64,000 nt of DNA from Streptomyces marokkonensis (lineage in GTDB: Bacteria > Actinomycetota > Actinomycetes > Streptomycetales > Streptomycetaceae), in the NCBI RefSeq assembly GCF_008312835.1, contig NZ_VSKS01000017.1:62001-126000 (forward strand). The letters are read 5' to 3'. Shown in pieces: positions 35,311-44,427 of the stretch (positions within the stretch are counted from its first letter, which is position 1; every line of letters starts with the position of its first letter). The notes under the pieces are model-generated. The model was not told the origin of the DNA and did no database searches. It saw only the letters and a list, made by a program, of their open reading frames with translations. Position numbers and translations under genes: made by a program.

Positions 35311-36756
35311 TCAACGCAAGGACGCGATCCAGTTCTCCACATCTTCGGCGGTGCGAGGCAGCTCCGACGACAGACACTGGGACCCGTCCGGCGTGATGAC
35401 GAAATCGTCCTCGATCCTTATGCCGATACCGCGCAGTTCCGCCGGCACCGTCAGATCGTCGGGCTGAAAGTAGAGTCCGGGCTCGACGGTGAGCACGTGA
35501 CCGATCTCGAGTTCACCATCCAGGTAGGTCTCCCGGCGGGCACTGGCACAGTCATGGCAGTCAAGACCGAGCATGTGGCCCGAGCCGCAGAGGGTGTACC
35601 GGCGGTACATGTCGGACTCGGGCGTCGAAGCCGTACTGCCGTGCGGCCGCAGACCCCACGCGTCGAGCCCTTCCGCGATGACGCCCATCGCGGCATCGTG
35701 GAAGTCGCCGTACCGGGCACCGGGCCTCAGCGCAGCGACTCCCGCCGACTGAGCAGCCGACACCAGGTCGTAGACGCGGCGCTGGACGTCGGTGAAGCGC
35801 CCGCTGACCGGCAACGTCCGGGTGACGTCCGCGGTGTAGAAGGAATCGGCCTCGACACCCGCGTCCAGCAGGAGCAAATCTCCCTCCCGCACCGGACCGT
35901 TGTTGCGTGTCCAGTGCAGGACGCAGGCATGTGTCCCGGCTGCCGCGATGGTCTCGAAGCCGAGCCCGTAACCCCCTAGCCTGGCACGCCGGTTGAAGGT
36001 GCCCTCGATCCAGCGTTCCCCTCGTGCAAGGCGCGTTGCCTGACGCAGTTCTCCGACGACGTCACAGAAGCCGGCGACCGTCCAGTCCACGGCAGAGCGC
36101 AGCTGAGCGACCTCCCACTCGTCCTTGACCAGCCGCAACTCTGACAGGAAGGAGTGCAGTTCGGCGTCGGAGCAGGAGGCCGACGGCACCATCGCGTCGA
36201 CGTGCGCGTCCACACCGCGCAGGACGCGGGTCGGAACGTTTCGGCTCAGGGCCTGCTGGAGGTCCTCGCGCACGGCAGCCTCGATACCGAGTGCTGCGGA
36301 AGTCTCCGACAGTGTCCGACGCCGACCGGTCCAGAACTCGCCGTACCGTCGGTCGCTGTAGAACTCCGAGCCGCGCGGTCCACCGTCACGCGGTGATCGC
36401 GGCCGGGTGAACAGGGTGATCGTGTGACCGGTTCCCGTGGGTTCGAAGACGAGGACGCTGTCGGGGACCGCCTGCGTCCCGAGTTCGGCGGTGAGATGGA
36501 CGAACGCGGAGTGCGGTCGGAACGCGTAGTCGAAGTCGTTGCTTCTGACCTTCAAGCCGCCTGACGGGATGACGATGCGTTCACCGGGGAAACGCTCGGA
36601 CACGGTCGAGCGCCGCTTGGACGCATAGGCAGCGCCTGTCAGAAGTGGCAGCTTGCGGCTCGTGTCCGCCCATCCGCCCTGGAAGGGGCCACTCTCCACA
36701 GCTGACACCTCGTGATCGCCCCTGCCTCTGCTACGCAAGCTGTTGTGTTCCTTCAT
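35311..36756 (-). CDS. Xaa-Pro aminopeptidase (M24B), copy 1
   Basis: The 481-residue protein has the aminopeptidase P N-terminal domain and the pita-bread catalytic domain. Metal ligands are in LLLDAGVEADSFYTADVTRT (two Asp), GHMLGLDCHD (His), LTVEPGLYF and GIRIEDDF (Glu). It removes the residue before a penultimate proline, a bond most peptidases cannot cut. There is no signal peptide, so it acts on imported peptides. The ATG is behind AGGGGGGA. It is about 70 nt downstream of the second copy and co-directional with it. Confidence 0.92.
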   Translation of the reverse strand: MKEHNSLRSRGRGDHEVSAVESGPFQGGWADTSRKLPLLTGAAYASKRRSTVSERFPGERIVIPSGGLKVRSNDFDYAFRPHSAFVHLTAELGTQAVPDSVLVFEPTGTGHTITLFTRPRSPRDGGPRGSEFYSDRRYGEFWTGRRRTLSETSAALGIEAAVREDLQQALSRNVPTRVLRGVDAHVDAMVPSASCSDAELHSFLSELRLVKDEWEVAQLRSAVDWTVAGFCDVVGELRQATRLARGERWIEGTFNRRARLGGYGLGFETIAAAGTHACVLHWTRNNGPVREGDLLLLDAGVEADSFYTADVTRTLPVSGRFTDVQRRVYDLVSAAQSAGVAALRPGARYGDFHDAAMGVIAEGLDAWGLRPHGSTASTPESDMYRRYTLCGSGHMLGLDCHDCASARRETYLDGELEIGHVLTVEPGLYFQPDDLTVPAELRGIGIRIEDDFVITPDGSQCLSSELPRTAEDVENWIASLR

Positions 36757-36825
36757 TCGGGATCCCCCCTGTCGTGGTTCACTGCACAGTGACGTGCGCC
36801 GTGCGGGTGGACGAGGCAAACGACA

Positions 36826-38289
36826 TCAGGGGCGCAGTCGGGCCATCCAGGCTTCGACCTCGTTCGCCTCACGCGGCAGGCCGGCCGAGAGATTCTCGTT
36901 GCCTTCCTCCGTCACCAGGATGTCGTCCTCGATCCGTACACCGATACCGCGGTACTCCTCGGGTACGGTCAGGTCGTCGGTCTGGAAGTAGATGCCCGGC
37001 TCGACGGTAAGCACCATCCCCGGTTCCAGCGTGCCGTCCACGTACATCTCGGTCCGGGCCTTGGCGCAGTCGTGAACGTCCAGGCCGAGCATGTGACCGG
37101 TGCCGGCCAGGGTCCAGCGTCGTTGCAGCCCGAGTTCGTACGCTTCTTCCGCTGACCGGTCCCTGAACAGACCCCATGCGGCCAGGTGCTCGGTCAGTAC
37201 CCGTTGCGCGGCGTCGTGGAAGTCCCGGTAGGCGGCACCTGGCTTGACCGCGGCGATGCCGGCCTCCTGCGCAGCGTAGACCGCTTCGTACACCTTGCGC
37301 TGGATGGGCGTGAAGCGACCGTCGACGGGCAGAGTGCGAGTGACGTCGGCGGTGTAGAGGTTACGCGTCTCGACCCCGGCGTCGAGGAGTAGGAGGTCAC
37401 CGGGGCGGGCCTCGCCGTCGTTGCGGACCCAGTGCAGGGTCGTGGCGTGGGATCCCGCCGCGCAGATCGACGCGTAACCGACGTCGTTACCCTCGATCCG
37501 CGCGCGCGTCCAGAAGGTGCCTTCGATGAGACGCTCGGAAGTCGGGGCGGAGGCCCCCAGGACACGGACGACATCCTCGAAGCCGAGGGCGGTGGCTTCA
37601 CAGGCGAAGCGGAGATCGGCTATCTCGAACTCGTCCTTCACCAGGCGCATCTCGGAAAGAACCACGCGGAACTCGTCGTCTTGCCCAACCCTCGCCTTGT
37701 CGGCGAGAGAGGCGTCGATGCCCGCGTCGTAACCCCGCAGCAGGCGGATCGGACCGGTGACCGAGCCGAGCCGGTCGGCGAGTGTGCGGACATCGGCGCA
37801 AGGCAGGCCGAGCAGCCTCCCGTTCTCGGTGAGGCTGTTGCGGCGGCCGTCCCAGAGCTCGCCGTGGTAGTCGAGCCAGAACTCGCCGCTCTCACGGTCG
37901 GAGCGCGGGAGCATGAACGCAGTCGCCCGGTGCCCACCGGACTGGACGGGTTCCAGGACCAGCACGGCATTCTGGGACTGGTCGCCGGTCAGATAGACGT
38001 AATCAGAGGAGGGCCTGAAGGAATACGCCGTGTCGTTGGCACGAACCTTCGGATTGCCGGCTGGGATGACCAGCACCTCGCCAGGAAAGCGGGCAGACAG
38101 CTCCGCCCTGCGCCGCGCCGTGTACGCCGACAGCGTGAGCGGTTGGAGATCGTGGCGCTCGGTGTCGGCCCAGCCCTGCTTCATGTTCTCGGCGAGTTCG
38201 ATGCTCACCTGCCTGTACAAGCCGTTCTTCCTCTGCTTGCTCTCGTCCGTCTCCGCAGGCACCGTCGTCTCCTGGTTCAAATGGGTCAT
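36826..38289 (-). CDS. Xaa-Pro aminopeptidase (M24B), copy 2
   Basis: The 487-residue protein is a clear paralogue of copy 1, with the same ligands in LLLDAGVETRNLYTADVTRT, GHMLGLDVHD, LTVEPGIYF and GVRIEDDI. It resembles the housekeeping aminopeptidase P more closely in its N-terminal part (NMKQGWADTERHDLQP). The start was set at the ATG 8 nt behind AAGGAG; another ATG two codons upstream is too close to that site. It is the first gene of the tandem pair. Confidence 0.92.
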   Translation of the reverse strand: MTHLNQETTVPAETDESKQRKNGLYRQVSIELAENMKQGWADTERHDLQPLTLSAYTARRRAELSARFPGEVLVIPAGNPKVRANDTAYSFRPSSDYVYLTGDQSQNAVLVLEPVQSGGHRATAFMLPRSDRESGEFWLDYHGELWDGRRNSLTENGRLLGLPCADVRTLADRLGSVTGPIRLLRGYDAGIDASLADKARVGQDDEFRVVLSEMRLVKDEFEIADLRFACEATALGFEDVVRVLGASAPTSERLIEGTFWTRARIEGNDVGYASICAAGSHATTLHWVRNDGEARPGDLLLLDAGVETRNLYTADVTRTLPVDGRFTPIQRKVYEAVYAAQEAGIAAVKPGAAYRDFHDAAQRVLTEHLAAWGLFRDRSAEEAYELGLQRRWTLAGTGHMLGLDVHDCAKARTEMYVDGTLEPGMVLTVEPGIYFQTDDLTVPEEYRGIGVRIEDDILVTEEGNENLSAGLPREANEVEAWMARLRP

Positions 38290-38341
38290 GGACATATCTC
38301 CTTGCGCAACGACCTCCGTCTCGAGCGGGGCCGGCACGCAG

Positions 38342-38866
38342 TCACCGCATCACATGGCCGGGAACAGGTCTGACACCAGCTCGCTCCCGGTTGGGGAGAG
38401 CGACTCGTGCACGGTGTGCACCGCGGCGCTCTTCTTCCGGAGCATGGCCCCGTACCGGTGCAACGGCCGGCCCGGGTGTGGTTGCCGTGGGAACGACCGC
38501 CCAGCAGCGCTTGCCGAAGGCTGTGCGCTCAGTGCCCTGGAACAGGCACAGGGCCTGAATGAGGGCGAGCCCCCGCCCGCCCTCATTGTCGATCTCGGTC
38601 AGACGGCGGCGCGGTACCGCCGAGCTGCTGTCGAGGACCGCGATGACGATGAGGCCGTGTCCCACGGTCACCTCGACGGTCATGGGGCCGCCCGCATGCA
38701 GAAGTCCATTGGTGAGCAGTTCCGAAGCCACCAGCTCCAGCCGGAAGTACAGTTCGCCGTCGGATGGCCCGCCTAACGACTTCACCGCTGCGGAGACACG
38801 GTGGCGGGCGCTGTGGACTGCGACCGCGGTTGCTTCAACGGCGAAGCTGACCTGGGTATGAGGCAT
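38342..38866 (-). CDS. ATP-binding protein, anti-sigma-factor-type HATPase
   Basis: The 174-residue protein is a stand-alone GHKL ATPase domain of the RsbW-like kind common in Streptomyces. The N box is ASELLTNGLLHA, followed by VLDSSSAVP and a GGRGLALIQAL lid segment. About 40 Arg/Pro-rich residues follow the domain. The ATG lies behind AGGAGAAGG. Targets of such proteins are sigma or anti-anti-sigma factors; none is adjacent. Confidence 0.8.
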   Translation of the reverse strand: MPHTQVSFAVEATAVAVHSARHRVSAAVKSLGGPSDGELYFRLELVASELLTNGLLHAGGPMTVEVTVGHGLIVIAVLDSSSAVPRRRLTEIDNEGGRGLALIQALCLFQGTERTAFGKRCWAVVPTATTPGPAVAPVRGHAPEEERRGAHRARVALPNRERAGVRPVPGHVMR

Positions 38867-39222
38867 GGTCCTTCTCCTCGAAGGTGAGGCGCTTCGGCGT
38901 TTACCGGATGCCAAGGCTGCTGCACGCACGAACACCTCTTGCGGCGTACGGCGAACCGCAGGGATACAGGAGGTGCGCGAAGCGGATCCGCTGCACCTCG
39001 GCGGGCCAGGATGCGGAGTCGAGATTTGCACGACCGATTCCGCCGGGACAACGGGCTGGGGCATAAGAGAACGCGCGGACCATGCATAACGTCCGGCGGT
39101 CCGGCCAGGGCGCCGGCCAGGCCGTATGCCTCTACTTCCGGTAAGTCACATCACCGGAGGCCACCCATGCGGTGCCCACGCGCATAATGGACCCCCGTTG
39201 CCGCCCATAGCGAGGTGTACTG
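38867..39222. other. Divergent intergenic region
   Basis: This is the shared promoter region of the ATP-binding protein and the LysR gene. CCGGT at 39138 and ACCGG at 39153 form a short inverted repeat 65 bp before the LysR start, a plausible LysR site. No gene was seen. Confidence 0.4.
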
Positions 39223-40215
39223 ATGGAACTCGAGCTGCGCCACCTGCGTGTGCTGTGCGCGATCGCGGATTCCGGGAGCGTCGGCCGGGCAGCGGTCGCG
39301 CTGGGGTTCACCCAGCCGGCGCTGAGTACACAGCTGCGTCGCATCGAGCGACTGCTCGGCGAAGGGCTGTTTGTGCGCAGCAGCACGGGCGTGGAGCTGA
39401 CCGCCTACGGGGCGGAGGTCGTGAGCCAGGCCCGCGACATTCTGACCCGCGCCGATGCTCTCGGGCGACGACACATGGGCTTCCCGCCCGCAGCGGCCAG
39501 TGCACTCCGCCTCGGCGTGACCAACACACCGGTGGTGCCCACGCTTCTGGACGCCCTCCGCGACGCGTGCCCGCACCTCACGGTCTGCGTCAGCAGCGTA
39601 TACGCCACCGGTGAACTCCTCGAGCTTCTGGAAGGCGGCGAACTCGATGCGGCGCTGGGTGTCGACTACCCAGGCCTGCCAGTGCGGCACTCCACCGCTC
39701 TGGCACATCGTGCCATCAACACCGTCCCGATCTTCGTGGCCATACATGCCGACCACCCGCTGGCGCACCGTATCGAGGTGCCGCTGGAGGCATTGTCCGA
39801 GGAGACCTGGTTCGTCGCCTCCGACGACGGGGTGGGGTGGCCCGGTGCCTTCTACGATGCCTGCCGGGCCGCCGGTTTCATGCCCGTCGGCACACACGAG
39901 TTCCACGTACTCGATCAGCTGCAGTCGATGATCGCCAAGGGCCTGGGGGTGACCGCTGTCCAGCCCACTTTGTGTCCCATCGACGGGGTGTTGGTCAAAC
40001 CGCTGGCGGGAGATCCCCTATGGCAGCGACACCTGCTCATCTGGCGTCGCGAGCTCGTCGAACCGCCGGTGGTCGAGGCTCTCCACCACCATGCCGTCCG
40101 CACCTACCGCAATCTGCTGGCTCAAGCGCCACACCTTCAGAAGTGGGTGAACCGCGCTTACACGCCTGCACGTTTACCGGATGGGCTCAGAGCATCGCTC
40201 CCCGGGCCGCGCTGA
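39223..40215 (+). CDS. LysR-family transcriptional regulator
   Basis: The 330-residue protein begins with MELELRHLRVLCAIADSGSV and the helix-turn-helix RAAVALGFTQPALSTQLRRIE, followed by a LysR substrate-binding domain (LRLGVTNTPVVPTLL, VPIFVAIHADHPLAHR). Its ligand and target are unknown. It reads away from the ATP-binding protein gene and is followed by transposase debris, so it probably regulates itself or a gene now lost. Confidence 0.85.
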   Translation: MELELRHLRVLCAIADSGSVGRAAVALGFTQPALSTQLRRIERLLGEGLFVRSSTGVELTAYGAEVVSQARDILTRADALGRRHMGFPPAAASALRLGVTNTPVVPTLLDALRDACPHLTVCVSSVYATGELLELLEGGELDAALGVDYPGLPVRHSTALAHRAINTVPIFVAIHADHPLAHRIEVPLEALSEETWFVASDDGVGWPGAFYDACRAAGFMPVGTHEFHVLDQLQSMIAKGLGVTAVQPTLCPIDGVLVKPLAGDPLWQRHLLIWRRELVEPPVVEALHHHAVRTYRNLLAQAPHLQKWVNRAYTPARLPDGLRASLPGPR

Positions 40216-40449
40216 CAAGGAGGCAAGGGCTGCTTGGACGCCCCACCGGAGCGAGCAGGTGGCCTGCACGCCCGAACCGGTCATGGCATGCTCAGCGACG
40301 CCGCTTGGCTTGAGACACGACCGATGGTCAGTGGTGGTCGTGTGCGAGCAGCCTTCGTGTGGCTCCCGTCGCGAAACCGGAGACAGTCGCCAGTTCGTCA
40401 CCTTGGTCGATTCTGCGGATGCATGCATCGACAACGGCCTGGAGCACGG

Positions 40450-40707
40450 CGACAGTCAACTCCGGCGTGGGCCTGGATCTGCTGCAGGACCTGGGTGAAC
40501 ACCCCGTCGAGGGCATAGCGGCGGAAGCGGGCTCGAACGGCCTTCCTCGGCACGAGTGTACGGCTGGTAAAGCCAGGAGATCCCAGTGCGGATCTTGCAG
40601 ACCATCCCGTTGACGAGCTGACGGTACTCCACCCGAGGCCACCGTCGCGGCCCGGGTATCAGCGGAGCAAGTATCTCCCACTCAAGATCGGTGAGTTCCT
40701 GACGAAA
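40450..40707 (-). mobile_element. IS5-family transposase N-terminal remnant
   Basis: The minus strand encodes QELTDLEWEILAPLIPGP and EYRQLVNGMVCKIRTGISW, the N-terminal region of IS5-type transposases, followed after a frameshift by RFRRYALDGVFTQVLQQIQ. The DDE domain is absent. The remaining 40216-40449 shows no gene. Confidence 0.7.
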
Positions 40708-40798
40708 TGCGGCGGAGGGCCGATGCGATCTGCTCGAACGCCAGCTGGACGCCGTCGAGCAGGCAACGGCGGCTGTGCTGCCGGCAGGGCCACAGGAC

Positions 40799-41286
40799 AT
40801 GCCCAAGATCCACATCGTCGATGACCAGCCGGACAAACCTGCTGGCGATGACCGCAGTTCCGGCGACGCTCGAGCAGGAGCTCGTCACGGCCGTCATCAT
40901 CATGGACGTACAGATGCCGGAGATGGGCGGTTATGAGACCTGCGCCCACATCAAGCGCCGCCCGAGGGACCCGGGACGTCCCGATCATCTTCCTGACGGC
41001 GATCGGCGCCGGATCCGAACACTCCGCCCGTGGGTCCGCAGCCGGCGCCGTCGACTACATCAGCAAGCCCTGCGACCCGTGGGCCCTACGTGCGAAAGTC
41101 GCCGTGTTCACCTCCATCTACCTCGAGCGGCACAGTCAGTGGATTCCGGCAGGCGCAGCACTTCCCGGCCCCGTGCACGAAGAAGGCACGGGGCCGGGCT
41201 TCCCGCAAGCGCGCCGGCCGTGGACTCGGCCCGTCTTGGGGACCGTCTGGCTGGAGACAGCGGCTATTCCCTCTCTGCAGGGCTGA
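40799..41286 (+). pseudogene. Response-regulator receiver domain, frameshifted
   Basis: The start MPKIHIVDDQPDK is a receiver-domain N-terminus. The continuation LLAMTAVPATLEQELVTAVI and the phosphoacceptor region IIMDVQMPEMGGYETCAHIK are in a second frame, and VPIIFLTAIGAGSEHSA with DYISKPCDPWALRAKV is in a third. About 20 residues between the second and phosphoacceptor regions are missing. It cannot yield a normal protein as written. Confidence 0.7.
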
Positions 41287-41616
41287 CTGAGAGTGACATC
41301 CGTCCACGACGTATGCCTTCTCGTCCACCATGAGGAGCCCTGGATCCGGCTCTGTGCGACGGTCATGGACGTGGCAGGGGGCGTGTCGCGGCGGCCGTCC
41401 GGATGCCGTTTGCCCCTCTATGGACACCAGAACGCCCGGCGAGGACACCCGGCCGTGATCTCGTGCCTGACGTCATATGGGCTGACAGTCGGTGGCGTCC
41501 CCGTCGGGATCATCGGCGGGTCAGGGCGGGCGTCGCCCGGACCGGCGCCGCGCCCGCCGCGGTCCGTGCCCGGGAGCCGCACGACGACATGACATGAGTA
41601 CCCTCCGTGACGGTTC
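41287..41616. other. Intergenic region, no gene recognised
   Basis: This is sequence between the receiver-domain remnant and the operator of the lactate regulator. No motif was recognised on either strand. Confidence 0.4.
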
Positions 41617-41627
41617 TGGTCCGACCA
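41617..41627 (+). promoter_or_regulatory. Operator-like palindrome before the lactate regulator
   Basis: TGGTCCGACCA is a perfect 11-bp palindrome around its centre, 57 bp before the regulator start codon. Its core GGTCSGACC recurs twice between lctP and lutA, so it is probably the regulator's own binding site. Confidence 0.65.
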
Positions 41628-41684
41628 CATGACATGTGTGACATAGTCGTTCCAGGGGCCTTTGATCTGGGAGGGAAGTGCGTC

Positions 41685-42428
41685 ATGTCCGTCGAGTGGG
41701 AGCCCGTCCGGCAGTCCCGCACCCATGAACTCGTGCTGGAGACCATCGAGGCGCGGGTGCTGGCCGGCGAGCTCAAGGCCGGTGACCGGCTGCCGCCCGA
41801 GCGGGAGCTGGCGCCCGTGCTCGGGGTCAGCAGGTCCGCTCTGCGTGAGGCGCTGCGCGTGCTCGAGACGATCGGCGTGCTGGTCGCCCAGTCCGGCCGC
41901 GGACCGGACGCCGGGGCACGGATCGTGCGGCACCCCGACGACGCGCTCGGCAGACTGCTGCGGCTGCACTTCGCGCTGGGCAGCTACAGCCTCGAGGACG
42001 TGCTGGAGGCTCGGGTCACATTGGAACGTTCCAGCTTCCAGGCCGCCGCCGGGCACGCCTCGCCGGAGGAGATCGAGGAGGCGGAGACCCTCCTGTGGCG
42101 GATGCGCGCCCCCGGCGTGGAGGTCGCGGAGTTCAACGACCTCGACACCCGGTTCCACGTCCTGATCGCCCGCAGCTCCGGCAACCGGCTGACGTCCACC
42201 CTGACCTCGGCGGTGCGCGAGTCCGTGCGGCCGCTGATCCTGCGCGCCCTGGAGGCGGTCGAGGACTGGCCAGCCACGACGGGCTCCCTGAACGACGAAC
42301 ACGCCGAACTGCTGCGTCTGGTCCGGGAGGGCGAGGCCACGGCGGCGGCCGATCTGGCCGAGAAGCACATCCGCGGCTTCCACGGCACTCTGGTCGACGA
42401 CAAGCAGCCGGGGCCCGCCGGGCAGTAG
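41685..42428 (+). CDS. GntR-family FCD regulator of lactate utilisation (LldR/LutR type)
   Basis: The 247-residue protein has a FadR-type winged helix (RLPPERELAPVLGVSRSALREAL) and an FCD domain with DLDTRFHVLIARSSGN and NDEHAELLRLVREGE. It converges on the lactate permease gene and lies near lutABC, as LldR/LutR regulators usually do. Lactate would be the expected inducer. The ATG follows GGGAGGGAAG. Confidence 0.82.
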   Translation: MSVEWEPVRQSRTHELVLETIEARVLAGELKAGDRLPPERELAPVLGVSRSALREALRVLETIGVLVAQSGRGPDAGARIVRHPDDALGRLLRLHFALGSYSLEDVLEARVTLERSSFQAAAGHASPEEIEEAETLLWRMRAPGVEVAEFNDLDTRFHVLIARSSGNRLTSTLTSAVRESVRPLILRALEAVEDWPATTGSLNDEHAELLRLVREGEATAAADLAEKHIRGFHGTLVDDKQPGPAGQ

Positions 42429-42450
42429 CCGCGGCGGCCCGGGTGCCGGC

Positions 42451-42494
42451 GCGCGGGGGTGGATCGGGTGAGCGGCCCGGTCCCACCCCCGCGC
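42451..42494. terminator. Bidirectional hairpin between regulator and permease
   Basis: GCGCGGGGGTGG pairs perfectly with CCACCCCCGCGC around a 20-nt loop. It lies between the convergent ends of the GntR gene and the lactate permease gene. Confidence 0.75.
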
Positions 42495-42515
42495 GGTTGA
42501 TCCGGGTGTCCCCTC

Positions 42516-44189
42516 CTACGGCAGCATCCAGGACAGGACGGGCAGCGACTGCAGGTAGACCAGCAGTCCCAGCGCCGCCAGCATCGCGACGCTGTACCCC
42601 ACGACCTTGCGCAGCAGGATCCGCTCGGAGCCCGGCTCTCCCACCGCGGTCGCCGCGATGGTCAGGTTCTGCGGGCTGACCAGCTTGCCGACCACGCCGC
42701 CGGAAGTGTTCGCGGCCACCAGCAGGGTCGGGTCGATGCCCGCGCTCGTGCCCGCCGTCTGCTGGAGCGTGGCGAACAGGGCGTTGGCGGAGGTGTCGGA
42801 GCCGGTGACGGCGGTGCCGAGCCAGCCGAGGGCGGGAGAGAGCAGGGCGAAGATCCCGCCGACCGCGGCGAGCCAGGTGCCGATGGCGACGGTCTGGCCG
42901 GACTGGTTCATGACGTAGCTCAGCGCCAGCACGGTGGCGACCGTGGCTATGGCCGTCCGCATGTTCCTCACGGTGCGGCCCGCGGCGAGCAGGCCGGTGC
43001 GGGCGGACATCGGGAACCGGTCGCCGTCGCTCGTGAGGCTGTAGATGAGCGTCACCAGCAGGCCGGAGACGATCAGCAGGGTGCCGGGATTGCCAAGGAT
43101 CTCCAGCTTGTAGACCGCACTGGGGGACGGGGAGCCGTCACCGGTGACCAGGTTGCCGTACAGGCCGGGCCACTGGACTTCGATCTTGAACCGCCCGAGC
43201 AGCGCGGGGACGTCGAGTCCGCCGACCTTTAGCTTGGCCAGCGCGAAGACCGCGATCACCAGCACGTAGGGCAGGACGGCCAGGCTGACCCGGCGTGGGG
43301 TCAGCGGTTCTGCCTCGACCTGGGAGCGCTGGTCGTCGGGGGTCTTCGGCGCCCAGAACCGCAGCATGATTACCGCGGCCGCGAAGCCGGCCAGTGCGGA
43401 GACCACGTCGGTGAGTTCGTACGCGAAGTGGGAGGCGCACCAGAACTGGGCCACGGCGAAGACGAGTCCGGTGACCAGGGCGATGGGCCACAGCTGCCGG
43501 AAGCCACGGGTGCCGTCGACGAGGAAGAGCAGCAGCATCGGGACGAAGAGCGCGAGCAGCGGCGTCTGCCGGCCGACGACGGCGGCGATCTCCTCGGGTG
43601 CGATGCCGGTGAGGTTGCCGGCCGTGGTGATCGGGATGGCCATGGCACCGAAGGCGACGGGTGCCGTGTTGGCGACCAGGACGGTGACGGCCGCCTTGAG
43701 CTTCGGCAGGCCGATCGCCATGAGCATCGCGGCGGTGATGGCGACGGGTGCGCCGAATCCGGCCAGTGCCTCCAGGAGGCCGCCGAAGCAGAAGGCGATG
43801 AGCATCGCCTGGATGCGCAGGTCGCCGCGGCCGACGGCGCTGAAGGAGCGGCGCAGGTCTTCGAACCGGTTGCTGACGACGGTGAGTTCGTAGAACCAGA
43901 TGGCGGCGACGACGATCAGCATCACCGGGAACAGGCCGAAGACCAGGCCCTGGGTGGCGGACAGGACACCAAGCCCGACCGGCATCCCGTAGCCGAGCAC
44001 CGCGATCGACAGGGCGGTGATCAGGGCTCCGAGCGCCGAATGGAGCGCCGGGCGCCTGGCCGCCATCAGCAGCAGGAAGAAGACCGCGAGGGGCACAAGA
44101 CCGAGCAGGGCGGTGGCGGTGAGGCTGTTCCCGACGGCGGTCACGTCAGGGGTGTAGGCCGCGAGGACGGCCGGTTGCGCTGTGATCAC
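42516..44189 (-). CDS. lctP: L-lactate permease
   Basis: The 557-residue LctP-family transporter is predicted to have 12-13 membrane helices. Family landmarks are GGLLEALAGFGAPVAITAAM, NTAPVAFGAMAIPI and TGSDTSANALFATLQQTAG, with VAANTSGGVVGKLVSPQNL near the C-terminus. It imports lactate and possibly glycolate with protons. The GTG start lies behind AGGAGG. It diverges from lutABC across a region with two operator-like sites. Confidence 0.92.
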   Translation of the reverse strand: MITAQPAVLAAYTPDVTAVGNSLTATALLGLVPLAVFFLLLMAARRPALHSALGALITALSIAVLGYGMPVGLGVLSATQGLVFGLFPVMLIVVAAIWFYELTVVSNRFEDLRRSFSAVGRGDLRIQAMLIAFCFGGLLEALAGFGAPVAITAAMLMAIGLPKLKAAVTVLVANTAPVAFGAMAIPITTAGNLTGIAPEEIAAVVGRQTPLLALFVPMLLLFLVDGTRGFRQLWPIALVTGLVFAVAQFWCASHFAYELTDVVSALAGFAAAVIMLRFWAPKTPDDQRSQVEAEPLTPRRVSLAVLPYVLVIAVFALAKLKVGGLDVPALLGRFKIEVQWPGLYGNLVTGDGSPSPSAVYKLEILGNPGTLLIVSGLLVTLIYSLTSDGDRFPMSARTGLLAAGRTVRNMRTAIATVATVLALSYVMNQSGQTVAIGTWLAAVGGIFALLSPALGWLGTAVTGSDTSANALFATLQQTAGTSAGIDPTLLVAANTSGGVVGKLVSPQNLTIAATAVGEPGSERILLRKVVGYSVAMLAALGLLVYLQSLPVLSWMLP

Positions 44190-44358
44190 GTACGTGCTCC
44201 TCCTTGAGTACTGCGGTCGCGGGGCCGTTACCACCGGTGTCCGTGTTCCGGGCGGCCGTGCGCGTGCCTGCCGGTGTCCCGTTCCGTCAGGCCCGTGCGT
44301 GCCCCTGCCGCTGCTGAGCGGGCATCAGTAGGACACTGATGACCTCACATGTCAATAA

Positions 44359-44411
44359 GGTCGGACCGAACTGTGGCCCTCGCTTCGGTCGGTGCCTACT
44401 ATGGTCCGACC
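44359..44411. promoter_or_regulatory. Two GGTCSGACC operator-like sites between lctP and lutA
   Basis: GGTCGGACC at 44359-44367 and TGGTCCGACC at 44402-44411 share the palindromic core found before the GntR regulator. The second lies 17 bp before the lutA start codon, so bound protein would block translation-proximal transcription. The intergenic stretch 44190-44427 holds both divergent promoters. Confidence 0.6.
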
Positions 44412-44427
44412 GAACAAGGGAGGCTCC

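Noticed and set aside
36775-36788. A copy of the 14-bp operator before the first M24 peptidase
   Set aside because: TGGTTCACTGCACA matches at only 10 of 14 positions, which is too weak to list as a site.
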